Assembly (NCBI GenBank): GCA_964020085.1
Contig: OZ026600.1
Coordinates: forward strand, 7,233,448 to 7,297,447
DNA from: Micromussa lordhowensis
Taxonomy: Eukaryota; Cnidaria; Anthozoa; Scleractinia; Lobophylliidae
Direction: 5' to 3'
DNA length: 64,000 nt
The notes below the pieces were generated by a model. The model was not told the origin of the DNA and made no database searches. It saw nothing but the letters and a program-made list of their open reading frames with translations. A program made the translations under genes and the position numbers. Shown here one piece after another: positions 26,501 to 38,164 of this stretch. How positions within the stretch are numbered: position 1 is the first letter of the stretch; every line of letters begins with the position of its first letter.

Positions 26501-29500
26501 GCATGGAATGCATGTGAACGATCGCATATGCATCCATGTAGCTGACAAACTTTGGTACTGAGAAATGTTCAGTAATGCTTTTATCATCAACTTACACAAG
26601 TGAGACACTACATCTCCAATGCCTTGAGCATCTGGTGGAAGTTCAGAGTTTCCTCTCATCTAAAAAAAAGACAGTAATCACATCCAAATGTACTAAAGTA
26701 AAGGAATGTAATAATGTTATCCTAAGCATGCAAAGCAGAAAAATGGAATTTCCTTGTTATAAAATCATCACCTTAAAGCATTCAAGAGTAAAAATACTAG
26801 TTAGTGCATGAAGTTGTTGCTTAATAGGTTATTACTAATAGATCTACATGTACATACAATATTGTACATGTAGCAGGGCAAAAGGTGAAAGGGTTATAGC
26901 TTCATATGTCTTGACACACATTGCATGCCTACAATGCTTATTTGCTGATTGTTGAGTGAATGAGGATGCATGTACTGGGTGATTATGTAATTTAAGGGTG
27001 CAAACCTTGGAAAACATTTGAACAACAGGATATTTGAGGAGTCCAGTCAAGAGGTTGAGACGTCCCCGGTGCGGCATTCCTAAAACCAACTCTTGGATTT
27101 CACCTAGGAGGTTGAAAGGAAAAGGATCAATTAATTATAAAAGAATCTTTGATAAGAGATTTCAAAGAATTAACTAAAGAAAAATTTATTTTAAAAAATG
27201 GTGTTGTATGATTACCAGAGAGAGTTTAAAAACAAGCTAGAGGTTAGAGTAAAACAATTGTAGCAGAAAAGGGGTTCATTCTGCTTGAGGGGTAGGATAC
27301 AGACAAGTGAGGCAGAATTCTAGATGAGAAACCAGAAATCAGGAAGTAGGGGAGGGGAGACGGTTTAGGAATTTGGAAACAAGGGAGGTAGGGAACGTAG
27401 TAAAGTTGAGAACAAGGGGGTTAGGGAAGGTAGATAGTCTGATTCGGAGTATGGAAAAAGGGAGAGTAGGAAGATTTACAAGATTGGAAACAAGGGGAGC
27501 AAGTCTGCTAGCAAGGAGAGCAAGTCTGTAGTAAAAATATAGATCATTACTAATATTTTGCTTTTTTATTAAATGCTTAGCTATTCAACAGCTCGAAGCG
27601 AGGGAAGGTAAATTAGATAACCTGACATTCAAATAGTAGTATTTCATTTGCTCAACTCCTACACAACTACAGTTAAATGTTTCTTTAGAAACTACAGCTT
27701 TGTGTTATGCAATGAAAACTCACAATATGAGGCTTGAAGAAAGAGTTCATCAAAAAAAGCCATCATGCTTTCTGCCCCTTCAGCACCATATCGCTTGACT
27801 GTTGGGAATTTCTTGGCAAGAAAGTTGTCAAATGCCTGTTTACAATATGAAGTGTAGGTAGAATTGGTAAGAGTTAATGGATCATGTGTACTAAAGGCAT
27901 CCGCAGTCGAGCGTCGATCAATACCCTTGATTGATACTCTCGATCAACACTTGATCAATACTCAATTGACACTACATCAACACCTCGCTTAACACTTGAT
28001 TAACATCTCAGTCTATAGTCGGCCAGGAGTCGACTAAATTCAAAGCTTTCAATGACATTAGTTTTAAGCGACCACTGAAGGTGTAATAGGTGGCTGTGAG
28101 ATTTGAAATCTAGAAGTTCGGAAATGTGATTTCCAGCGTTCTGGGCATCAAAAAGGGTGGTGTTGATGGGTATTTTTATTGACCACAAAACAGGATTTTT
28201 TTGTAGCATCTAAAATTTCAGTGGTCATCGTTGTTGTATTTTCTTTTTTTTGTTAATATCATTTTTATTTTCATTAATGAAATCCAAACAGATGCGGTAA
28301 GAGGTCCTACACGCTGTGGTATACCGCCCGTAACTGGCTTTTATTGAAACCCCTGTAAATTTGGATCAATGCATACATATATCAGTCAGTCGGCATTTGA
28401 CCGATTATCGACCGACTGTTGATCAAGTGTCGACCGAGTATCGATTGGGATGTCGATTGAGTACTGATTGAGATGTTGATCAAGGGTATAGATTGAGAGT
28501 ATCACTCGACACTCAACCACTCTTTTTTATTAGCAGAACTTTCCACTAGATGCTCAAACCGGCCGGGCAAAATCATCCTCACAGCCGGTCAATTTGCCCA
28601 GTGCCTGGCCCTTAATGAAATCCCTGTGAACATACAGTGTAGTCACACAATGTAACTACATGTAGGTGTGCTTGACCTCAGTGCATCAACCACTGATTAA
28701 CCCCACTACCCCGACCCAAGAGAGCCTAATAACAATGAGATGTAAAACAAAATACACTGATTCTTCTTGGAAAACTGTTTGCTTCTGGGAAAAAATAATA
28801 TCCACAAAAAAAATATCAGAGCATATTTCCGCGTCAAATGGAAGCTATTGGTTATGTATTTCCTCATGCTTTGTTACTTATAGAGCAAACTGTACACCAT
28901 ATCTAGGCAGTATTAATTTTATCAAATTTCTGCATTACAGTGACAATTACCTGTGATTTTAATAACAGCTCAGCCAAGTGTGTCTGTCTGTCTGCTTCCA
29001 GTGTCCATTGGACACTTTCCTCAATCAATCCTGCAAACCAAAGCCGTTCTGATTCATCCTGCAAGCAAAATAACTAGTTAGTCATATTGAAAATGGATGC
29101 CTATTGATCAATCACAAAATAATATTTATTGATGCATTTTGTCCATTACATGTAACCTTGAGCACTTAAATTTTACTTAACTATACCAGCACTAACAAGG
29201 CTAGAAATAGTACCACAAGCAGAAGATGAATTTCTTAATATGTTGCAGTCCACCGGCCAACAACAAGTCATTCATTAATTATTTACAGCTGTCAGTATAT
29301 ACTGGTCAATTGTAAGTTGACAGTAACTCGAAACTTGAACAACTTGAATGACTCTATTGAGTCCAGCATTGGATTTTCAATTCAAATACACTTACTTTGA
29401 GTATGGAGTCAAGTTGTTCAAGTTCCAAGTCAATGCAAGAAAACAAATTGTAAGCAATCACAAACTAAGAACTTACAAATGTTCTTATCTATTGTTCATA

Positions 29501-32500
29501 ACAGTTACTAATTAATAAATGTGTCTATTATTCAGCGCTTTGTCGTGTGTTTCCTCGCAAACTTCTTGAAGTGTCTCAAAACTCAAAACTCAAACTTAAA
29601 ACTAAAGCCTCGAGACTTGTTCTCAAATCTCCAATTCAAAGTATATCAAGGATTGACTTTCAAGTTTTGAGTCAAGACTGTCAAGTCGCATTTGAGCACG
29701 AAATTAAATGGATGGGACTAATTATAAGCTAGGTATACTTATATTTAAGGAATAGAGCATTTTCCATGTTTATATAGCCTCATCTAAACACGAGGAGGGT
29801 TGGGAGAATTCGAGACAGTTATGCAAACCCGAGATGTAGTTGAGTGTTTGCATAACTTCCGAGAATTCTCCCAACCCTCCGAGTGTTGAGATGAGGCTAT
29901 ATAAACACGGAAAAAGTGCTCCATTGCTTTTATAAAATAATTCTCAAAATACGCGCGAATCTAAAAATGTCACAACCGTGTTTACTGTTACGATAAGTCA
30001 CGCTTCAGAGATCTTTATACCTTTTGATTGGCAGTTTGCCTTAGTTGGAATAAACATGAGCTTGCGAGGTTCAGCTTGCTCGAGAGTTAAAGTGCACCTA
30101 ACCACAAAATATATTTTTCGCTTAAATAACTCTTTGCACCTGTTTGAAACGCATTGCGCCTTTTTGCCCTTTTCTAGCCCTAATCTTGACTTTTTACAGG
30201 CGGTAAAAGTTAAGAAATCTGGCTATCGTCTGTTCCACCACCGAGCAAGTAAGGGGAATGGGTTTATTCCTGGGTTGACGTCATAAACTTCTTTGCATGC
30301 ACGTTTACAAAGACTTACTTACGATGCAAATCAGTCTGTGACGTCAACCCAGGAATAGACCCATGCCCCTTACTAGCTCAGTCGTGCAACAGATGATGGC
30401 TAGATTTCGTAACTTTTACAGCCTATAAAAAAGTAAAGATTTAGTTTCAAAAGGCGCACTGCGTTTCGAACAGGTGCAAAGATTAATTTAAGCGAAAAAA
30501 ATATTTGGGGGTTAGGTGCACTTTAATGGCGCTTGTTGTTGTCTGAATGACTAGCTAAACATTTACACACTCTCATCTAAACACACCTATATGTCGACCA
30601 ATCAGAGTGTGCATAGTGGCTCAATTATTTTATAATAATTAATGTGTACTACAGCGTACATGTACTTTAAAAGAAAAACACTTTTAATTGATTTTATAAT
30701 GAATTCATTCAAAGAAGTCACACCTCGTCACACCTCCAACACAAACACCCAAAGTTTGCATATTTACCGCAAGTTGAAAAATTAACGTTTCTGCTTATAA
30801 CAATACCAGATAGTAAATGTAACGTGATAAATTGTGGCCAATATATAAGAAATTGCTTTCATACCACAATCTGCTGGATCTCTGCTGATAACTGCCCACA
30901 GTAAGCCTTCTCTAAATGGTTAAGAATTTCTGTAAGAGTAGCTTCTTCCTGTCCATTACAATGCAACAAACCTAAATGGGTGGAAAGAATAGCCTAATCA
31001 ATACTTACTTAGTAATAATTATTTAATTTATTAAAACCAAGCTGTGTTAAAAGCTAACAATGTTAATATACTTGACTGTGTGTATTCTAGCTGGTATTGA
31101 AAACACATTGAGAAAGTGTAAGCACAGCTGCATGTATCATGATCATATTATTAAAATAATCAATTCCTTTTGCAGCATGTGTTTGGATTTAATAGAGGGA
31201 GTCACTTATTATTACTAAATAAATTATAGAACTCAAAGTGTCTATTAAACACACAACTGACAGACCTATAAGTAAACGTTACCCAATAACTTGAAATTCT
31301 TCTTAGCGTCAACATCATCCAAACCAAATCTCTCTAAAGAAAGTTCTTGTGAATCCCTGAGTGAAAATAAGTCATAGTAATATCATAATGTTTATTCCAT
31401 TCAGCGCTGTCATTAAGGGCTATAAATCAGGCGCTATAACACATGGCACAGTTAAGGAATTGCTTGATAAGGTGCTCACGATGTTTCGGGTGAAACTGCC
31501 TGTTGTTGAAATAATCCATCCACAAAGTAACAAGTTTGTTATGGTATGCAGATGATAGATCCAAGGCAAATGGTGACTTGAAACGTAATGACAGCCCTGT
31601 CATTTACAATCACGTAACTTTCAAATTCAGCCTTCACCAGACCTAAATCACCATAAGATAGTAAATCCAGCAATTCCAAACCAATTTCAGGGCAGCAAAA
31701 AATTGTCCCCATGCATCAATTGAAGGTCTGTTTTCTCCTAGTTCATAAAAGCGGACATGCAGAAAAGAGACATGACAATATAATTTGGTTTGGGTTTTCA
31801 AATGAGCTGATAATGTGAATTGGCCACCTTATAGAGATTCGGAAGCTGACGTTTCGAGTGTTAGCCCTTCATTGGAGCAATTTGTCTGACGAAGGGCTAA
31901 CGCTCAAAACATCAGCTTTCAAATCTCTTTAATTACGGTGGCCAATTCACATTATCAACTCAAGAATGGATGTTTTCTGAGTCAAATGAGTCATGAGTCA
32001 ACAGGTCGGATCAGCAGTTTTTCATAAAGAAATGACCCCATATCTGTACAAATCATATTATTACTTAAATGCACCCGAAAAAACAAATGGATAATGAATA
32101 CCAAGTCATTTTTAATGATAATGGGAAATCTCCGTCAATGGAGGACAAAAGTAGATAAAACTAGGAAGAGTGGTGCGACATTAAGCAAGTGGGAACAAGT
32201 GGGGACAAGTGGGAAGGGTGAAAAAGAGTGATTTACGGTTAGGGTTTACACCAGCATGACAAACTAGTCAGTAACTTACCGATACATATGTTAAAGAACT
32301 TTCCTTATCACTCGCGGCCGATTTTCTACTTCAAACCGGGCCAAATCATCAATAAACCGAATGCCAAAGAATGACTGTTCACAGATATGAGTATTTGAGC
32401 GCTGGGAAACTCCACAACAGTTTTAACTCAATTTTTTTTAAGCGCTGTGTTTAAAGGGAATTCAAGACTTTCTTCCGTAACAGTCACAACATTTAGGCCG

Positions 32501-32788
32501 CCATATTTTTTGCTTCTAATCGGGTGCTATGCACCAGGGCCTGGGAACTGCTAACAAACAGCCCGGGTCAAGATGTATTTAAAAGGCAACTAGCTCAGTG
32601 CCTTCTGCAGGCAGCAAATATAAAACAACTAGACAAAATAAGAAAATGTAACACATAATTTTATTGTTTCTACAGAATTTTTTTTCAGACCTGACTCATT
32701 GACTCATGACTCATTGACTCATTAATACTTTACACTCTATCAACTCAGTTGATAAAACCAAATTATCTTGTAATACTCCCCACCAACA

Positions 32789-32823
<35 letters not shown>

Positions 32824-34924
32824 AAAATAATAACTACATGTAGGGTATCTAAAAGATAGCACTGCTGCAGCACATTCTGTTGATAGTGGCATATTTTACG
32901 CTGTGATTTATTTATCTGCGCATTCCAAGCTACAGGAACCTTTATTTCTCAAAGTAGTGTTAAATTGTGTTGTGTAACTTAAAATCTGTCCTGGTATGCA
33001 TCAACTTCGTGCATGATGACGCATCGATGGTGAGGTGTGACAAGGAATCATGAGAAAAAAGCACATAGTGACAAGGAATCATGAGAAAAAAGCACATAGT
33101 GATCTGAACTATGTTCGGAAATAAAACAATACACATCAATCTCCCCTTTATCAGATCGATAGATCGAAAATCGATAGATGTGGATATTGTAGGAGCAGAA
33201 ATCTAGCTTACAAATTCTGTACTGATACGCATTAAATGTCTCTGGAATGTTGACAGATTGTGCCGAGGATGCGTCCATCGGGACGTGTGAAAATACTAAG
33301 TTAAACGGTTTAGCTTAAATTCATGTTTGGATGAAAAGGAATATAGCATGTTGTACGATTTCCGTTGTTTAATTATTCTGCAAGCTTTAGTAACCACGAT
33401 TTCTCTTCATTTACGAATTCGACCAAAGAGGCGAGACTGCTAAGAAATGACATACTACGTTAAAATTAAGATGTCACAATTAATCATCTACATTTACAAA
33501 CTTTCACTTACTGCATTAAGAACGAAAGAAAGAGTTGTGAAAGTCAAGCACGATCTCTGTCACATCGTTTCACAGGTAAATCAGAGCAAAACAAACCATT
33601 AACCTTTCTCACAGGAATCTATGCGAAATAAGACGACGGACCGATGGTGTGACATCCTCGTGTTGTTCGTGGCGCAATGCACTCTGGTAAAAAGTGACGC
33701 AGTGCACTCTAGTGAAATGCAGTGCATTCTGGTGAAAAGTGATGAATTTGAGAATTTGTATCCCCTTCTATATATTCTTCTTAAATCCTGTTTATGTTGC
33801 TGCTCGCTCGCTACGCTTGCTGCGCAGCAATAAATTGACAAGTTACACAAACACTTTCCTCGTAGTGTAACAAATACCACCATAAAGGTAATGACAAGTG
33901 CAATGGTCTGGCCTGGGAAATTAGAAGCTCACCTTGTTGATATATTATTTAGTGGATTAACATCAGCACTCTTGTGTCCATGTTCTCTGTAAGCAGTCAC
34001 TAGTCTTAGAATCTCAGTATTCTTGATTCTGTTTTGCAGTACCTCTCCACCACCTATTTAACATGAAGGGAATAAAAAAAGTCCTGACCTACGCATATCA
34101 ATATCCAATACTAGGGTAAAGTACCAATATGTTGGAAGTTTTTTTTATTTGTCATACAAAGAGAAAGTGGGGTTGACTAGTTACATCGGAAGGATTTCTT
34201 GCAAAAAGGCTGTATATCGATTTTTGGGCCAATTTTCATCTTTTGCAGGATCAAACTAATTTTTGGTAGACTGACTTGTTTTGACATGAAAAACATTGTT
34301 CCATAATTGCTTTTGTTGATTTGTGCTTTGTTTTCGATAAATAATGTATGCAAAAAAACTCAGTTATCCAAGTGGCATCTCTTGGAGATCTTATGTCGAA
34401 CGAAAAACAAATAAATTGAAAGAAACCTTTTGTTTCGCTAATTAAAATTAGCTTGATCATGCAAAAACTGAAAATCAGCCCAAAAAGTGATATATGGCCT
34501 TTTCACCAAAATCCTTCAATTGCAATAACAATAAGAGTACAGGAATTAGACCTTATAAGATGTTACCAGCCATCATGCATTCTAAGTTGTAGTCAGGTTG
34601 ACAATCTTCAGTTCCAAGTTTTCATTTTGGAAAATATCAATGCACCCCACTCCATCCCACTGAGGGGTTTGGTTTGAGCTCCCCACCCTTCTGAAAATTT
34701 GCTGGTTGCTCACAACATTGTCCTGAGAACTTAAACTTTAATTTATTTAAAAAATTCATTTATATTAAGCTTGCTGATAGCTGACCTTTAAGAGTTACTT
34801 GTGGAGATGGTCTGTAACCAAAACATCCATTGTTTGCGTGATAAAGTTTCACTGTATTAGCACTTCTCTTAAGAAGGATGTGACGTAAATTGTTCAAGGA
34901 TGTTGCAGCAGTTATTCTCCACAT
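14136..34924 (-). CDS. DHTKD1: DHTKD1, 2-oxoadipate dehydrogenase E1 component, mitochondrial (complete, 24 coding exons)
   Basis: Thiamine-diphosphate E1 subunit that decarboxylates 2-oxoadipate towards glutaryl-CoA in lysine and tryptophan breakdown, in the mitochondrial matrix. Exons, 5' to 3': 34786-34924, 33933-34053, 31283-31356, 30865-30971, 28951-29058, 27724-27835, 27006-27103, 26596-26659, 25965-26140, 25226-25270, 24553-24668, 24082-24157, 22794-22882, 21753-22030, 21015-21197, 19951-20090, 18770-18926, 16977-17077, 16079-16180, 15679-15741, 15413-15595, 14846-14909, 14568-14653, 14136-14249. They sum to 2,796 nt, 931 aa; human is 919. Landmarks: Arg-rich targeting N-terminus starting [58 protein letters not shown], cofactor region [12 protein letters not shown] plus [93 protein letters not shown], and PAVGIG near the stop. 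Start chosen at 34924 because the in-frame ATG at 34951 adds an acidic residue unlike a targeting peptide. All splice phases agree and there are no breaks, so the gene looks functional. Confidence 0.95.
20266..20566. repeat. 300-bp MITE family, copy 2 of 3
   Basis: Same start, hairpin and end as the copy at 4319; the hairpin loop is CGGCGCTACGCGCC here. In DHTKD1 intron 15. Confidence 0.7.
20622..20925. repeat. dispersed repeat, copy 2 of 2775-3150
   Basis: Same order of blocks as copy 1 (CTATCTATTCTGTTGTAG ... CTCATAATCTAATTATAA). Here it follows directly after a MITE of the 300-bp family. Confidence 0.5.
24380..24530. repeat. hairpin MITE, copy 1 (second copy 43914-44085)
   Basis: GAGAAGATATATCAAACACG leads to CGTGTTCGACCACATTTCC, mirrored by GGAAATGTGGTCAAACACGG. 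The centre CGTCAAAAATACTCCGCTAC is shared with the second copy. Confidence 0.65.
25028..25185 (+). mobile_element. SINE-like copy (tRNA-derived head)
   Basis: CCAGGTTCGAGCCCTGGCTC fits a Pol III B box, followed by TTGTGTTCTTGGACAAGACAC and CTCACAGTTCTCTATTCACCCAGG, the body shared with the copy at 41494. In a DHTKD1 intron. Confidence 0.6.
26231..26398. repeat. full-length hairpin MITE
   Basis: GAAGCCTGAGGAGTGTATTA ... TTATCACAGTGTAATACACAGC with CTTAGGCTTC closes a hairpin; the loop region repeats GAGTGTTTTCTA/TAGAAAACACGAG. The half copy at 6436 belongs to it. Confidence 0.7.
27900..28512. mobile_element. foldback-like element with degenerate GATCAACACTTGAT minisatellite ends
   Basis: The left 130 bp repeat variants of TTGATCAAYACTTGATCAAT (TCGATCAATACCC, TCGATCAACACTTGATC, CATCAACACC). 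The right 130 bp (28385-28512) repeat the inverse (TGTTGATCAAGTGTCGACCG, GATTGAGATGTTGATCAAGG). In between is about 350 bp of unique DNA. This is the second element in the window with minisatellite-like inverted ends. TSD not clear. Confidence 0.55.
29748..29923. repeat. hairpin MITE
   Basis: CATGTTTATATAGCCTCATC ... GGAGGGTTGGGAGAATTCG is mirrored by CGAGAATTCTCCCAACCCTC ... GATGAGGCTATATAAACACGG. Confidence 0.75.
30087..30526. mobile_element. TTAA-flanked palindromic MITE, copy 1
   Basis: Element 30091-30522 between TTAA tetranucleotides. Ends AGTGCACCTAACC and its inverse; the palindrome extends inward through GCACCTGTTTGAAACGCA, GTAAGGGGAATGGGTTTATT and CTGGGTTGACGTCA. The TTAA duplication suits piggyBac or Kolobok-type transposases supplied in trans. 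Second copy at 36474. Confidence 0.75.
31808..31962. repeat. hairpin core of the GGGCTAACGCTC MITE family
   Basis: GATAATGTGAATTGGCCACC ... GTTAGCCCTTC is mirrored by GAAGGGCTAACGCTC ... GGTGGCCAATTCACATTATC. Same family as 44663 and 47436. Confidence 0.7.
32737..32824. repeat. tail fragment of the GGGCTAACGCTC MITE family
   Basis: ATCAACTCAGTTGATAAAAC and ACTCCCCACC ... AACTTACCCCCTTT match the tail of the copy at 13421. Confidence 0.6.
33037..33101. repeat. 31-bp unit repeated twice
   Basis: GTGACAAGGAATCATGAGAA...CACATA occurs twice without change. Confidence 0.75.
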
Positions 34925-36186
34925 GTTGGCAGCAGTTTCAATGTACGACACAATCTCCTCTTTATGTTTTATATCACATTCATTTTACATGGTGAAAATA
35001 GGGACTGCAGTCATGTTACATGTAAAAGACAAAACTTGAGTGACCTTTCGCTTCTTTTAGTTATGCTACAATCTATAGATGAAAGAAAATATCAGTTTGA
35101 CATAAGAACAGACATAAGAATTTACAAATTGAAGCTTATATCATATTTCGTTTACCATTAAATTGGGAGCTGTTATTAGGGTCGTCACCCAATGCTTCTC
35201 TCCTACTAACTAATCCATGGAAGCAAATGCGGTTTGGGTTTAAGCAGCCATTAGTGGGGGAGACGTGTTGCATGATGACCCTAATAATGGCTGTGAAGAA
35301 GACTAATGAAGAATAAAACAATTTTCTTTAAAAAGTGGCAATCCGCAGGACGCCTGGATGCCCATCTGGTTGAAAGCCTGCTGCGATCCTGCCAATTCAA
35401 TGGCTTGAAAAGATTCCCCGATGAAGAATGGCTTTGCTTACAAAGATTTCCAAATTTCACTTAGAAAGAACCTTTGCAAAGCCTATATCAACACTGGGGC
35501 TCTTCTCAGACATTTATACACTACAGATAATCTGTGTCATATTCTCGCCTGTGTCACATTCTTGTCACATGCTGTATGGGTACAGCATGTTGTCTCTCCA
35601 TGTGTTTATGTTTTTATCAGAAGTGAATGAACCAGCCAATTAGAGGATGTTTTTCATTTTCACAACTATTTCGAGCAGACGTCTTTTTCCCCGACTGCTG
35701 TTCTCACGGGAAACGACTGCACTGAAGGCTAGGGCAACACAAATATTGAAAGATCCTTAGTTAGTCAAATTGATGATATTCGATATTGCACTTTCCACAT
35801 GTGATTCCAGAGGGTAGAATATAATGTTGTTATACCTCCCAACTCAAATACGTTTCCTGATTGGAGGTGAATGTGTCACGTGCCATTCGTCAAAACTCAA
35901 TGACGCCCTAGGGAAACAACACCTTGAACTTTGGACTCGCACGTAATCAAGTTGTGCACCTTGAAACCGCGGGAAATTTGTGTACCAGTTGGCCTGGTGT
36001 TGAAAAGCATTATTCAAGAAAAGGGGTTTATAGTCGCAAAAACATATTGTGCAGATTAACAAAAGGGAAAATATGAACGTTTTGTGTCTCCAAACTTTTG
36101 GTTTGGTGCCAAAAATGGGTTGCCCACGTTCGTCAACTCGCTCGTTGATTGCCGTCGCCAGGTAGAAAGTATTTGTGTAATTTATA

Positions 36187-36303
36187 ATGGTAATTGAACT
36201 TCGGGTCGTGCAATTTTGGTCGAACCAGCGCGCAGCACGAGTTCGATTTGAAATCACAAGTATGATTTCAGACCAAAATTGCACGACCCGAAGTTCAATT
36301 ACC
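36187..36303. repeat. hairpin, about 45-bp arms
   Basis: GGTAATTGAACTTCGGGTCG ... TTTTGGTC is mirrored by GACCAAAATTGCACGACCCG ... CAATTACC. Confidence 0.75.
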
Positions 36304-36473
36304 ACTTTATTAGATCCATTTTCAAATTGCACAATTTAATAGCCGAAATACAGGAACAAGATTTTGGTCAGGACCAATATTTATTGAATCATGTAACCAA
36401 ATTTGCCAAACTAATTTATAATAACTAATTTCCTGCAATGTGATTGGTGAGTTAAAAAAAGCCTTAAAGTACA

Positions 36474-36902
36474 CCTAACCCCAAAATATTTTTTTCGCTT
36501 AAATGACTCTTTGCACCTGTTTGAAACGCATTGTGCCTTTTTGCCCTTTTCTAGCCATAATCTTGACTTTTTACAGGCTGTAAAAGTTAAGAAATCTGGC
36601 CATCGTCTGTTCCACGACCGAGCAAGTAAGGGGAATGGGTTTATTCCTGGGTTGATGTCATAAACTTACTTGCATGCATGTTTACAAAGAGTTAATACGA
36701 TGCAAATCAGTCTGTGACGTCAACCCAGGAATAGACCCATGCCCCTTACTAGCTCGGTCGTGCAACAGATGATGGCTAGATTTCCTAACTTTTACAGCCT
36801 ATAAAAAAGTAAAGATTTAGTTTCAAAAGGCGCACTGCGTTTCAAACAGGTGCAAAGATTTATTTAACCGAAAAAAATATTTTGGGGTTAGGTGCACTTT
36901 AA
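36474..36902. mobile_element. TTAA-flanked palindromic MITE, copy 2
   Basis: Element 36478-36898 between TTAA tetranucleotides; same ends and internal palindrome as the copy at 30087, about 10 bp shorter, few differences. Confidence 0.75.
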
Positions 36903-37313
36903 AGTCTGATTGGTTGCTTTGTTTTACTGTCTCATTCTCATTGGGTGAGAAAAAGATGTGATTTGGAGCAAAAGATAGTGTGATTCGTCAATAAATCGCA
37001 CTGCTGAGACCAATCACATTACAAGGATAACCAGTGATTTCAAAATGAATTTAATAAACAACAAAATATGCTGCTCCTGATTAAATCAAACTCAAAATGC
37101 TCGAGTTAAGCATTAGAAGACGCCAAAGCAACTTTAGTACTATCTATATTTTTTGTTAGCTGCAAAGAAAAAGACTTACCGTGATTTTTCGATAGGACAG
37201 GTTGGTTTTGGCAGGCGCTCAATTTTGCGAGTGCGGCCAGTGTATGCAATGCCGTCAAGCGAATCATTTTTTTTCGGAGCTCTTTCTATATTTGAGTCGG
37301 GAGGTATAACAAA

Positions 37314-37425
37314 ACACTTAATGACTGGCCCCTCGGGAAACAGTGAGTTTTGTTTCCCCTCGACCTCAATGTTCTAGGGGAAACAAAACTCACTGTTTCC
37401 CGAGGGGCCAGTCATTGTGCTTATT
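37314..37425. repeat. near-perfect hairpin, about 45-bp arms
   Basis: CTTAATGACTGGCCCCTCGG ... GTTTTGTTTCCCCT and the inverse AGGGGAAACAAAACTCACTG ... GACTGGCC-type arm face each other around TCGACCTCAATGTTCT. Confidence 0.75.
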
Positions 37426-38124
37426 AATCACTTGCCTAAATTATGTGCACAAACCTAATTTTCTAGTTTACCGAAATACGAGTTCCTAAACATGGTTCCC
37501 TTGTATACTTTTGTCTCAAAAATAAATTAAGGTGCTAACATGGGTTTCAAATTGAAAAACCATGGAATCAATGTGTAAAAAGTAATAAAAATCTACTCAC
37601 TGACTTGACTCCTTTGAGACTTCAGGAACACTATAAGTAGTCATGTACAACGTCGTTATCCAAAACGCTACAACCGCTGACCGACTTACTCGTTCCAGGT
37701 TCCAAGCTCGTGCATATCGTACATATCCTCAAATTCGGAGGATCTGGGCACTTTAGTTTTTGCTTCATTTTTTTTTCTTTTACAGCGCCTAATATTCTTG
37801 GCATCATTTAACTTTATATATCCCATGTAAATGATAAATGATAAGCGTTTTCTATTTTTCAGCAAAGTGGAATTCGTTACCGATAAGAAGTTACCAAATG
37901 GCAGAATACCTCTGACCAATCAGGAGATCTTTTTGTCTCCTCCAGTTTCGATCGGCTCTTCATGATTCAAAAATGTTAAAACTAACAGTGATTAACGGCA
38001 AATAAGGTGTTTATTAATTTGTTTGTTTTGTATAACACGCAATCAAGACTTCATGTCGTCACAATCAGTAATCATTTAATTAAGTAAGACGTTACTTGCA
38101 AGGTTGCTAGTAAAACGCGAGCTG

Positions 38125-38134
38125 TTTTATATAG
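38125..38134 (+). promoter_or_regulatory. TATA-like box before the small two-exon gene
   Basis: The motif TTTTATATAG lies 31-40 nt upstream of the ATG at 38165, a spacing that would give a very short 5' UTR. Seen by eye only. Confidence 0.35.
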
Positions 38135-38164
38135 CGAAGTTAAAGGGATAAAACGCTGTTAACA

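Larger units (their letters stand above)
22031..34785. other. DHTKD1 introns 1-13 (non-exon parts)
   Basis: Apart from exons, the introns carry a hairpin at 24380-24530, a SINE-like copy (25028-25185), a hairpin MITE (26231-26398), an inverted-minisatellite element (27900-28512), hairpins at 29748-29923 and 30087-30526, and MITE pieces near 31808 and 32737. A tandem repeat of two 31-bp units stands at 33037-33101. No nested gene found. Confidence 0.45.
34952..38124. other. spacer upstream of DHTKD1
   Basis: No gene seen. It contains two hairpins (36187-36303 and 37314-37425) and a TTAA MITE (36474-36902). The DHTKD1 promoter should lie near 34950-35300; no clear TATA box. Confidence 0.45.

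Noticed and set aside
27900..28512. CRISPR-like spaced repeats
   Set aside because: Units are degenerate, spacing is irregular, the two ends are in inverse orientation and the genome is eukaryotic.
35844..36332. 162-aa minus-strand ORF
   Set aside because: It partly covers a hairpin (36187-36303) and lacks any family signature.
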